NCBI GenBank assembly: GCA_027371625.1 | Contig: DAHXMQ010000221.1 | Coordinates: 1 to 10,338, forward strand | DNA from: Candidatus Methanoperedentaceae archaeon | GTDB taxonomy: Archaea; Halobacteriota; Methanosarcinia; Methanosarcinales; Methanoperedenaceae | Length of the DNA: 10,338 nucleotides | Direction: 5' to 3' | In this document: positions 1-6,193 of the stretch, in pieces | How positions within the stretch are numbered: the stretch's first letter is position 1 | Layout: each line of letters opens with the position of its first letter | The notes under the pieces: model-generated | Seen by the model: only the letters and a program-made list of their open reading frames with translations | Database searches by the model: none | What the model was told of the DNA's origin: nothing | Made by a program: the position numbers and the translations under genes

Positions 1-10
1 CCATGACCTG

Positions 11-259
11 ATGGCAGGCAATGTTTCTTGCAATCTAAATAAAGAGCATACCAATGTGCTGTTCGATACCAACAGCAACAGGATATTTACAGTACCTGAT
101 TTTGTGCAGGATATACTTGGCATGTGTAAAGGGAAATTAAATTTATCTGAAATAGTGAATATAATTAAAGAAAAGTATCAACTACCTCGCAACGAAGCTG
201 AATTTAAATGCAAAAACTTTTTGAATGGATTAGTAGAAAAGAATATCCTTGCAATATAA
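11..259 (+). CDS. PqqD-like (RiPP recognition element fold) protein, 5' end uncertain
   Basis: The 82 residues read like a PqqD-family winged-helix domain. An N-terminal beta segment with the 'VLFDTNSNRIFTV' pattern (about residues 16-28) matches the family's 'lvlLD..tg..y.ln' strand pair. Helices follow, with 'LNLSEIVNIIKEKYQLP' (44-60) resembling 'tveeIae.la..yg.' and 'CKNFLNGLVEKNIL' (67-80) resembling the terminal 'fl..L...glI' helix. PqqD domains bind leader peptides of ribosomally made modified peptides and present them to radical SAM enzymes; in archaea they also occur alone or near tungsten-enzyme genes. The frame is open upstream to the first bases of the window with no stop, so this may be the C-terminal domain of a longer protein. 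No clear SD precedes the ATG at 11. The DNA looks more AT-rich than the operons downstream. It converges on the zinc-ribbon gene with 5 bp between. Family assignment is moderately sure; the biological partner is unknown. Confidence 0.6.
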   Translation: MAGNVSCNLNKEHTNVLFDTNSNRIFTVPDFVQDILGMCKGKLNLSEIVNIIKEKYQLPRNEAEFKCKNFLNGLVEKNILAI

Positions 260-264
260 CTTCC

Positions 265-432
265 TTATGGTGCCCTCGGCTTTATTCTCGTTGAGCCACA
301 GTTGGGGCATTCAGTTGCGCCTTTTTTCATGAAAGTCTTCTTGCATGATACGCACCAGAACATCCCGTATGCTTTTCCAATCTCCGCAAGCTCTTCCGGC
401 TTTATTTCGAACGGGGTATATGTGCTGCACAT
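265..432 (-). CDS. Small zinc-ribbon protein (55 aa)
   Basis: A 55-residue frame starts at an ATG preceded by GGAGGTG with 6 bases of spacing, a near-perfect archaeal Shine-Dalgarno sequence. The C-terminal half carries two Cys pairs, CVSC at residues 27-30 and CPNC at 42-45, separated by 11 residues. This is a classic rubredoxin-like zinc ribbon knuckle pair. The N-terminal part (IKPEELAEIGKAYGMFW) looks like one amphipathic helix. Such small zinc ribbons often bind nucleic acid or protein partners, but nothing here shows which. It is the last of three consecutive minus-strand small genes, separated from the next one by a hairpin, so it may have its own promoter. The ribosome binding site, clean frame and paired Cys motif make a real gene very likely; the function is unknown. 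Confidence 0.85.
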   Translation of the reverse strand: MCSTYTPFEIKPEELAEIGKAYGMFWCVSCKKTFMKKGATECPNCGSTRIKPRAP

Positions 433-513
433 TGTTCCCACCTCCGTTTATCATCGTTATATATGATATTAGCAGCCTTCATATTAAGCTTTTGTATGCT
501 TAAAAATAATCAA

Positions 514-557
514 GAGAAGCGACACAAAAACTATAATGCTTTTGTGTCACACTTCTC
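514..557 (-). terminator. Long hairpin between two small genes, probable terminator
   Basis: Positions 514-519 (GAGAAG) pair with 552-557 (CTTCTC), and 521-529 (GACACAAAA) pair with 540-548 (TTTTGTGTC). This gives 15 base pairs broken by a 1/3-base internal loop and closed by a 10-base loop. On the minus strand the hairpin lies 28 bases after the stop of the 51-aa gene and is followed by a T-rich run (TTGATTATTTTTAAG). That fits a terminator or 3'-end processing/stability element. It could also be a regulatory structure in the leader of the zinc-ribbon gene. A second, 6-bp inverted repeat (TTAAGC 484-489 / GCTTAA 498-503) lies just beyond it. Confidence 0.5.
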
Positions 558-584
558 CGTTGCACTGTTTAAATGATTCCCACA

Positions 585-740
585 TCACTTATACTGTGCG
601 CCCTTCGGCTGCTCTGCCTTTCGGGCTCTAAGTTTCGCATAGAACTCTTTCTGCCTGTCTCTTTCGGCAGAATCAACCTTTGGCTGTTTGGTCTTCTGTG
701 CGTTTTCAGCCTGATCCATTGAGCTTTCAAGTCCAACCAT
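585..740 (-). CDS. Small highly charged hypothetical protein (51 aa)
   Basis: A 51-residue frame begins at an ATG 6 bases after GGAGGTG, again a strong ribosome binding site. The product is rich in Lys, Gln, Glu, Arg and Ala, with no Cys and almost no aromatic residues. The first 25 residues look disordered, and the segment SAERDRQKEFYAKLRARKAE (24-43) is a likely amphipathic or single charged helix. No membrane segment or signal is present. It lies 41 bases downstream of the 58-aa gene on the same strand, so the two are probably cotranscribed, and the hairpin at 514-557 follows it. I do not recognise the family. The composition suits a nucleic-acid- or ribosome-associated small protein, but that is only a guess. 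Confidence 0.75.
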   Translation of the reverse strand: MVGLESSMDQAENAQKTKQPKVDSAERDRQKEFYAKLRARKAEQPKGAQYK

Positions 741-781
741 TTTTTTCACCTCCTTCTAAATTTGTTAGTCATACACAAATT

Positions 782-958
782 TCATATTTGTTCCACTCTT
801 TTCAAAACGAGCCTCTCGTTTTCAATTTTGACATCAACTTCTGCGCCTTTTTCGAGGGGCAAAGGGAACTGTGAGTCACTTACTATCTTCGATTCGATAA
901 GCACTTTGAAGCTGCTAGCTGGGGGGATAGCTATGATTCTCCCTTTGCCTTTCAGCAC
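782..958 (-). CDS. Small beta-rich hypothetical protein (58 aa), GTG start
   Basis: The frame starts at GTG (956-958), 5 bases after GGAGG. An overlapping ATG two bases earlier reads Met-Cys-stop, so it cannot be the start of this gene and only 3 bases separate it from the SD. The 58 residues are mostly alternating hydrophobic/charged strands: KGRIIAIPP near the N terminus and KVLIESKIV (18-26). A C-terminal block, LPLEKGAEVDVKIENERLVLKR (33-54), resembles the 'lpkGdeVeveiedgrlvl' hairpin of AbrB/SpoVT or small beta-barrel proteins. It is the first gene after the TATA-like box at 1001-1010 and leads the 51-aa gene. No known function is recognised; the AbrB-like comparison is pattern-based and weak. 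Confidence 0.75.
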   Translation of the reverse strand: MLKGKGRIIAIPPASSFKVLIESKIVSDSQFPLPLEKGAEVDVKIENERLVLKRVEQI

Positions 959-994
959 ATTGACCTCCTATGGATAGTAATATTTAATAATTAC

Positions 995-1042
995 GTACCT
1001 GTATTTATACCTATCTCCGTACCCATCTTCATACCTATTTTC
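995..1042. repeat. Four 12-bp degenerate tandem repeats in a divergent promoter region
   Basis: Reading the plus strand from 995, four consecutive 12-mers are GTACCTGTATTT, ATACCTATCTCC, GTACCCATCTTC and ATACCTATTTTC. The shared core is (G/A)TACC(T/C)(G/A)T, with pyrimidine-rich ends. The array sits between the divergent 58-aa gene and afpA, and its first unit overlaps the TATA-like box of the minus-strand gene. Regular spacing of about one helical turn suggests a possible multi-site operator, but it could equally be a decayed minisatellite. Confidence 0.55.
1001..1010 (-). promoter_or_regulatory. TATA-like box for the minus-strand small-gene cluster
   Basis: The minus strand reads GTATAAATAC, a good archaeal TATA element. 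Initiation about 25 bases downstream would fall near 978-982 and give a leader of roughly 20 bases that contains the GGAGG ribosome binding site before the GTG at 958. The geometry fits well; no transcript data are available. Confidence 0.5.
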
Positions 1043-1085
1043 ATTCTTTCAAGTTGATATTAATTTCCGCTACCAACCAAAAGAG

Positions 1086-1093
1086 TTAATATT
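1086..1093 (+). promoter_or_regulatory. Possible TATA-like box for afpA
   Basis: TTAATATT is centred about 33 bases before the afpA ATG. Initiation some 26 bases downstream would leave a leader of only about 7 bases. No Shine-Dalgarno motif is visible before that ATG, so near-leaderless expression is consistent. AT-rich alternatives nearby (around 1057-1066) keep confidence low. Confidence 0.3.
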
Positions 1094-1122
1094 ACGTTCA
1101 TCCACGTCTTCTTAAGATAGAT

Positions 1123-1680
1123 ATGACTTTAAAAATCGCATGGGGAATCACAGGCTGCGGCGACCATCTCAAAGAAAGCCTCGATATAATGAAAGAACTC
1201 GCAAAAGAATATGATCTCGAAGTGAGGATATTCCTCTCCGAGGCGGGCGAAATGGTGGTAAAATGGTACAGGCTCTACGATGAGCTAAAGACCAGCTTCC
1301 CAAGAACCTTTGGTGAAAAATCACCAAACATCCCTTTTTTAGGAGGAGATTTGCAGACCGGCAAATACGATTTTCTTCTTATCATGCCCTCCACCTCAAA
1401 CACAGTCGGGAAAATTGCGGCAGGTATATCCGATACCCTGCTCTCCAATGCCGCCTCGCTGGCTATGAAGGCAAAAGTGCCTGTCTATATTTTTCCCGCA
1501 GACCAGATTAGAGGCGAAATCACCACCGATTTGCCGGGCGGCAAGAAGCTCACGCTAACCATGCGGGATGTGGACATAGAAGCTGTTGATAAACTCCGGA
1601 AGATGAAAGGAATAACCGTACTTGCGAGTCCTATTGAGATAAGGGCGATCGTGAAAAAGCACATCGAAGGCAAGAAATAG
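1123..1680 (+). CDS. afpA: Archaeoflavoprotein AfpA, FMN-binding electron carrier
   Basis: The 185-residue product matches the archaeoflavoprotein AfpA family within the Flavoprotein (PF02441) superfamily, related to dihydromethanopterin reductase DmrB. It opens with the nucleotide-binding strand and turn KIAWGITGCGDHL (4-16). The conserved phosphate-binding stretch PSTSNTVGKIAAGISDTLLS (89-108) is intact, followed by 'KVPVYIFPAD' (118-127), typical of this fold. Length is normal for the family (about 170-190). The characterised Archaeoglobus AfpA accepts electrons from ferredoxin; its acceptor here is unknown. It is soluble and cytoplasmic, with no signal or membrane segment. The gene is monocistronic in appearance: it diverges from the small-gene cluster and converges on the phosphoesterase gene with one base between stop codons. 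No SD precedes the start. Confidence 0.8.
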   Translation: MTLKIAWGITGCGDHLKESLDIMKELAKEYDLEVRIFLSEAGEMVVKWYRLYDELKTSFPRTFGEKSPNIPFLGGDLQTGKYDFLLIMPSTSNTVGKIAAGISDTLLSNAASLAMKAKVPVYIFPADQIRGEITTDLPGGKKLTLTMRDVDIEAVDKLRKMKGITVLASPIEIRAIVKKHIEGKK

Positions 1681-1681
1681 T

Positions 1682-2212
1682 TCATTGCCTCTCGTATTCA
1701 AAATAACTGCATACTTCTCCTGTGCATCTGATAATTCTCCCCTTCACGGTATTTTTTATTATCTCAAGCTCGATTGCGCTCGGCTCTGCTATCCCTGGCA
1801 CCGTGGCGCTTCCCGGCGAGAGGAGCAACACATCGGTTTTTTCCACTATCGGGTGATGGAAGTGCCCGAATACCAGCACATCCACATCCATCTCTTTCGC
1901 AAGGTAGCGAAGCCCGTCCGTGCTTTCGGTTGCAAGCTGCCCTTTGTGGATTATTCCAATTCTTACCCCCTCAACCTCGATTACTGCGCGCTCTGGAAGG
2001 AGCCTCATTAGTTCAGGAACGTCGGTATCCCCGTGAACTGCTACGAGCTTTCCCAGACCACGAAGTTCGTTATAACATCTAAGCGACTCAAAATCCCCTG
2101 CGTGGATGATGACATCCGAGCTTTTAATGATAGAAATAAGATCCTGTGGAAGATGCGTAAGAAGCGATTGTCCTTTCTTGATATGCGTATCAGATAAGAC
2201 GACGAGCTTCAT
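1682..2212 (-). CDS. YfcE/MJ0936-type metallophosphoesterase
   Basis: The 176-residue product is a small calcineurin-like phosphodiesterase of the YfcE/MJ0936 group, which uses two metal ions to cleave phosphodiesters, usually with Mn2+ or Ni2+ and an unknown natural substrate. Visible metal-site blocks are SDTH (7-10), HAGDFES (37-43), HGDTD (60-64), IIHKGQ (87-92) and GHFHHP (116-121). The third block normally reads GN.D; here the Asn is replaced by Asp62, an uncommon change in a metal-bridging position. Length is normal. The gene follows the COG2403 gene by 27 bases and ends one base from the convergent afpA stop. No strong SD precedes the ATG. It probably is the last gene of the secF-secD run. 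Confidence 0.85.
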   Translation of the reverse strand: MKLVVLSDTHIKKGQSLLTHLPQDLISIIKSSDVIIHAGDFESLRCYNELRGLGKLVAVHGDTDVPELMRLLPERAVIEVEGVRIGIIHKGQLATESTDGLRYLAKEMDVDVLVFGHFHHPIVEKTDVLLLSPGSATVPGIAEPSAIELEIIKNTVKGRIIRCTGEVCSYFEYERQ

Positions 2213-2231
2213 AATGATACCAGATTAAGAA

Positions 2232-2261
2232 ATCCGCGTTCATCTGTGTTTATCTGCGGTT
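2232..2261. repeat. Short-period dispersed repeat (3 x 10 bp), overlapping a gene end
   Basis: Three 10-mers follow one another: ATCCGCGTTC, ATCTGTGTTT, ATCTGCGGTT. From memory, this phrase resembles a short dispersed intergenic repeat found in many unrelated prokaryotes. Here it overlaps the 3' end of the COG2403 gene, whose last codons (Thr-Ala-Asp-Lys-His-Arg-stop on the minus strand) are read from it. A possible two-unit remnant is at 10196-10213. Confidence 0.6.
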
Positions 2262-3583
2262 CCTATCTTGCTCGATTTCAACCATTTTTCAACAACATCT
2301 TCCAGCTTAATATCCACTTCCTCAATCCTGTATCTCACTCTCACAACTGGCTTGTTAAGCGCAAGCAGCCTGCCGAGGTCTATAGGCGTCCCCGCAATCA
2401 CAGAATCGCAGTCCGCGGCGTTTATGGTCATCTCCAGTTCCTTCATCTGGGCTTCGCTGTAGCCCATTGCAGGAAGCACGGCGCCAAGATGCCTGAAATT
2501 CTTATAAACTTCCATGATTGAGCCGACGGCATGAGAACGTGGGTCGATGATTTCTTTTGCCCCATAATTTTTCGCGGCAATTACCCCAGCCCCAAAAGCC
2601 ATTCCGCCATGGGTGAGGGTAGGCCCGTCTTCCACGACCAACACGCGTTTTCCTTTTATCAATTCAGGTTCATCTGCGGTTATTACCGATCTGGCTTTTA
2701 TTATCAATGCCTTCTTATTTATGGATTTAACATTATTGATAACTGTCTCCACATCCTCCTTTCTTGCAGAATCCACCTTGTTCACGATAATCACGTCAGC
2801 AAGGCGCACGTTCACTTCCCCGGGATAATACGTAAGCTCATGCCCTGGTCTGTGCGGGTCGGCAATAACAATATGGAGGTCGGGCTTGAAAAAAGGGATA
2901 TCGTTATTGCCACCATCCCAGATAATAATGTCAGCTTCCTTTTCCACATTATCAAGGATTTTCTTAAAATCAACACCACTATAAACCACAGTTCCGCAGC
3001 AGATATATGGCTCGTATTCCTCCCTCTCCTCTATGGTACACTCATTGCGGATGCAATCTTCCATCGAGGCAAACCTCTGGCATTCCTGTTTTCGAAGATC
3101 GCCGTATGGCATGGGATGGCGCACCACGACAACCCTGTGCCCCTTTTCTTTCAATATATCAACAAGTTTTTGCGAGGTCGGGCTTTTCCCCGAACCTGTT
3201 CTCACGGCGCATACTGAAATAACAGGCTTCTTTGATATTAGCATCGTGCTTTTTGTCCCCATTAGCCTGAAATCCGCGCCTGCTGCCAGAACCTGCGAGG
3301 CTTTCTGCATGACCGTCTCGTGCGATAGATCGGAATAAGCCAGCACCACCTGCTCTATATCCTGCTCTTTTATGAGCTTTGTTAATTCCTCTTCCGGATA
3401 TATCGGTATGTCTGCTTCATAGAGCGAACCTGCCAGCTCCTTCGGATAGCTGCGTCCTGCGATTCCCGGAATCTGCGCTGCCGTGAAGGCTACTACCTCG
3501 TAATCCCTGTTGTCCCTGAAAAAAACATTGAAGTTATGGAAATCCCGCCCTGCTGCACCCATTATTATAACTTTTGTCTTCAT
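2240..3583 (-). CDS. COG2403 P-loop GTPase-like / cyclic 2,3-diphosphoglycerate synthetase family protein
   Basis: With the start at 3583 the product has 447 residues and begins MKTKVIIMGAAGRDFHNF, the expected N-terminal Rossmann strand and glycine turn of COG2403. A P-loop follows at 126-134 (AVRTGSGKS). WDGGNND (222-228) and ADPHRPGHE (241-249) lie in the acidic/metal region, and NKVD (268-271) resembles a GTPase G4 motif. A C-terminal half carries VEDGPTLTHGGM (317-328). Family members are often annotated as cyclic 2,3-diphosphoglycerate synthetase, but many mesophiles with the gene are not known to make that solute, so the reaction is uncertain. The frame is open 24 codons further upstream into secD; I reject that extension because the homologous part starts at Met25. 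SecD's stop lies 7 bases before this ATG, so coupling is likely. The last six codons come from a dispersed repeat. Confidence 0.8.
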   Translation of the reverse strand: MKTKVIIMGAAGRDFHNFNVFFRDNRDYEVVAFTAAQIPGIAGRSYPKELAGSLYEADIPIYPEEELTKLIKEQDIEQVVLAYSDLSHETVMQKASQVLAAGADFRLMGTKSTMLISKKPVISVCAVRTGSGKSPTSQKLVDILKEKGHRVVVVRHPMPYGDLRKQECQRFASMEDCIRNECTIEEREEYEPYICCGTVVYSGVDFKKILDNVEKEADIIIWDGGNNDIPFFKPDLHIVIADPHRPGHELTYYPGEVNVRLADVIIVNKVDSARKEDVETVINNVKSINKKALIIKARSVITADEPELIKGKRVLVVEDGPTLTHGGMAFGAGVIAAKNYGAKEIIDPRSHAVGSIMEVYKNFRHLGAVLPAMGYSEAQMKELEMTINAADCDSVIAGTPIDLGRLLALNKPVVRVRYRIEEVDIKLEDVVEKWLKSSKIGTADKHR

Positions 3584-3590
3584 GAAATGC

Positions 3591-5246
3591 TCAATCTTCA
3601 TCTTCAAACTTTTTTTCTTCTTCTGGCACAAGCATCCCCTGAATAATGACAGCATACGCAGGACGAGCTATGAAAACACCGATAAGCACGCCTATTATGG
3701 TGATTTCAGCAAAACCCCTGAGGGCACTTGAATCCATAGCCAGTATGAGAGGTAACATCGCCACAACTACCGTAGCAGCGGCGGCAAAAATAATGGCAAA
3801 CGCTTTTGCTATGCGCGAGAGATATACCTTTCCTGGCGGCATGACGCCGCCTGCGAGCACCTCATCCGTTATAATTATGAGATGATCCACGCCTGTACCT
3901 ATAACCGCAATTATACCTGCGATAGTTGCAAGGTCAAGCTCCAGCCCAATGAAGGGAAGCGAGGCGAATCCAAGTATCATGATAACCTCGCTGAAGGAGG
4001 TCGCAAGCATCGGTACGATGATATTTTTCTGCTTGTATCTAAAAGATACCACGAACGCAACCAGAAACAGAGCAATTATTCCTGCGATTGCTACCTGTTC
4101 CTTAAATCTCGCTCCAAGCGGCGCTGGTACTGTGCCTGAGCCCGCCTCATTCACATTGACAGGCAGCGCTCCGGCTCTTAAATGAAGCTGGAGTTCTTTT
4201 GCTTTTGTCTGTCCTGCATCCCCTGTTCCTGTGGTTGCAACCATGCTTTTCACGGGCACGCTCTGTATGTTCCTTGCAAGATCTGAAGCAAGAGGCGCAT
4301 TAAATACAAGGTCATTATCAAGGTACATGCTCAGGTAATGGGCATTGGGGTTGGTTACTGCCCCGTATTTTATCGCAGCATCCCGAAGCGCCGCCGCACC
4401 CTTGTCGCTTAGCTCAAAAGGCACACCCCATGCACCTCCGCTCTGTTGCTCAGGGACTCCTACACCCACTATCTGGTCGCCATAAAGGACATGTTCTGTC
4501 ACGTTACCGCTAACCTGTATCCTGATTTCAAATTTCCCTGGCGTAAGGGCAAGGTCTCTTGCTTCTTCTATCGAAACGCCTGGAAGGTCGATGAGCAGGT
4601 AATCATCGCCGATTGGCGTAATGGTTATTGTTTTGAGAGAAATCGGGTTAAGTTTTTCAGACAATCTTTTTATGGTCTCGTCCCTGGTTTCAGGGGTAAC
4701 ACCCTGCTTGAATGTGACAACTTCCCCACTGACATTTGACAGTATAGCATTTAAGTCGTTCTCTGTTACTGCCTTTCTTATTTCATACATAAGGGTGCTC
4801 GTGCTGCTGCTTGGAATTTCCTGCACGTCTGCATTCAAACTATCCTTAAGATACTGCTGGAGCAAAGCGCCCTTGGTTGTTTGCAGCGTCACCATGGTAC
4901 CGCCGCCTTGCGCACTTGTTACGTTGGATATACCAAGTCCGAACGAATCAATGGTATTCTTTGTCGTGTCCTTTGAGGTGGTAAAGGTAACAGAACTGGC
5001 ATACACGCTATTGACTATTATGTTTGGGTCATTAAGCAATTTTCCAAACTCAACCTGTATCAGTTTCGTCTCATCCGCATTAACCTGTACAACCGCTGCC
5101 TGAAGCTGCACCTGCAGCCATGAACCTCCTGACAGGTCAATACCGTAATTTAAATGATACGCAGCTATGGATGCAATAGAGCCAAGAATTGCAAGTATCA
5201 GGATTACTACACGAATATTTTTATAAAAAGGTTCTTCATCGGTCAT
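3591..5246 (-). CDS. secD: Protein export membrane protein SecD, archaeal type
   Basis: SecD with SecF forms an accessory complex of the Sec translocon that uses membrane energy to help pull exported proteins out. The 551-residue product has a first membrane helix (about 12-30), then the hallmark GIDLSGGSWLQVQL (35-48). A large extracytoplasmic region follows, ending in the conserved AGALPVNV (358-365). Five more hydrophobic helices lie between about 384 and 537. The D4-type motif GTGVDHLIIITDE (450-462) holds Asp454, equivalent to the RND proton-relay Asp. The C terminus is a short acidic tail. Length fits archaeal SecD. Its ATG overlaps the secF stop in an ATGA junction, so translation is probably coupled. 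The extracytoplasmic region contains several runs of Thr, Ser and Gly, usual for exposed loops. Confidence 0.95.
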   Translation of the reverse strand: MTDEEPFYKNIRVVILILAILGSIASIAAYHLNYGIDLSGGSWLQVQLQAAVVQVNADETKLIQVEFGKLLNDPNIIVNSVYASSVTFTTSKDTTKNTIDSFGLGISNVTSAQGGGTMVTLQTTKGALLQQYLKDSLNADVQEIPSSSTSTLMYEIRKAVTENDLNAILSNVSGEVVTFKQGVTPETRDETIKRLSEKLNPISLKTITITPIGDDYLLIDLPGVSIEEARDLALTPGKFEIRIQVSGNVTEHVLYGDQIVGVGVPEQQSGGAWGVPFELSDKGAAALRDAAIKYGAVTNPNAHYLSMYLDNDLVFNAPLASDLARNIQSVPVKSMVATTGTGDAGQTKAKELQLHLRAGALPVNVNEAGSGTVPAPLGARFKEQVAIAGIIALFLVAFVVSFRYKQKNIIVPMLATSFSEVIMILGFASLPFIGLELDLATIAGIIAVIGTGVDHLIIITDEVLAGGVMPPGKVYLSRIAKAFAIIFAAAATVVVAMLPLILAMDSSALRGFAEITIIGVLIGVFIARPAYAVIIQGMLVPEEEKKFEDED

Positions 5247-6193
5247 GCTTTCCGCCTCTTTTTCCTTAGCTTCTCGACTCTTTTCTCGACCCGTTTCTCA
5301 ACATGCTGGATTTTCCCTGCATACCATCTCAAAATACCAGCATTCGTCATCCATGTGTTTATCATATCTGCAATCAAGCCGAAGATAAGGACTATTGAAA
5401 TATCCCTTATTATATCGATGCGTGTGAATGAAATTACAATACCAGAGGATACCACGAACATGGCAAAAAGAGCTGCAAGCGCAGTTGATGTCATGGTAAG
5501 TCCTGTTATCATGGCATCCCTTAACTTATCGTTTAATTCCCCTTTTCGCCTGAGGAGACGCGTTGTAAGGAGTATATCGGTGTCCACGGAGTAGCCGATG
5601 AGCATAAGGAGAGCCGCAACCGTTCCGAGCGATAGGAGTATGCCGAACACATCAGTCATTGCGGCAGCGAAGGTGATGTCGGCAAACGCTGAAACCACCA
5701 CGGCGATGGATGGGACAAAAGTCCTGTAGATTATGAAAATCACGACCGCCATGAATATGAACGCAATGATCATGGCACGAACCGCCTGGTATTGCAGCGA
5801 TTGACCGAATTGTGCTCCAGTATCGGTTATTTGAACCGTGCCCGGGTTGGTGGTTTCATTATCGACTTGTTTGATGAGTTGATCTTTTAACGATGCAGAC
5901 ATCGGACTGAATTCCATTATTTTACGATTGCCAGCGCTGTATTCTCTTACCTCGACTCCGGGATATGCAGCAAAATCGGCTTTTAACTGGTCAGGGGTTT
6001 TTGGGCTGTCGAAAATTACAGCAGTGCCACCTTTGAAGTCCATTCCCAGCTCCACAGGCGAACCAGTTTTGTAATAAGTATAACCAAGAATGGAGAGTGA
6101 TAAAATAAGCAGTATTGAGGGAATTATGAGCATCTGTTTTAAGGTTACGTTTTTAACGTATGATTCTATGGCTTTTTCATTGATGAATTGCAT
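5243..6193 (-). CDS. secF: Protein export membrane protein SecF
   Basis: The partner of SecD. The 316-residue product has an N-terminal helix (about 21-41), the SecF signature GMDFKGGT (50-57), and an extracytoplasmic domain to about 135. Five helices follow between about 137 and 290. The conserved helix-4 motif IGYSVDTDILLTTRLLR (199-215) carries the acidic residues of the RND relay. The C terminus is an unusual strongly basic tail with a VEKR repeat (298-316), likely cytoplasmic. A GAGAGG ribosome binding site lies 9 bases before the ATG. It is the first gene of the secF-secD unit, the order usual in archaea. AT-rich TATA-like candidates lie at 6221-6247. Identification is secure. Confidence 0.95.
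   Translation of the reverse strand: MQFINEKAIESYVKNVTLKQMLIIPSILLILSLSILGYTYYKTGSPVELGMDFKGGTAVIFDSPKTPDQLKADFAAYPGVEVREYSAGNRKIMEFSPMSASLKDQLIKQVDNETTNPGTVQITDTGAQFGQSLQYQAVRAMIIAFIFMAVVIFIIYRTFVPSIAVVVSAFADITFAAAMTDVFGILLSLGTVAALLMLIGYSVDTDILLTTRLLRRKGELNDKLRDAMITGLTMTSTALAALFAMFVVSSGIVISFTRIDIIRDISIVLIFGLIADMINTWMTNAGILRWYAGKIQHVEKRVEKRVEKLRKKRRKA

Noticed and set aside
680..977. Two plus-strand frames of 64 and 71 codons
   Set aside because: They lie opposite the two small minus-strand genes that have strong ribosome binding sites; these have none and their products look like shadow translations.
995..1042. Possible CRISPR-like array
   Set aside because: The units are 12 bp, directly adjacent and degenerate, with no spacers and no cas genes nearby.
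2669..2684. TTCATCTGCGGTTATT inside the COG2403 gene, like the dispersed repeat
   Set aside because: It encodes part of a region that reads as normal family sequence, with no 10-bp periodicity around it; probably coincidence.
2531..3217. 228-codon plus-strand open frame
   Set aside because: It is antisense to the clearly homologous COG2403 gene, and its translation has no recognisable domain; a composition shadow.
3584..3655. 24-codon upstream extension of the COG2403 gene
   Set aside because: It overlaps secD and translates to a Lys-rich, non-conserved stretch; the family's N-terminal strand begins at the ATG at 3583.
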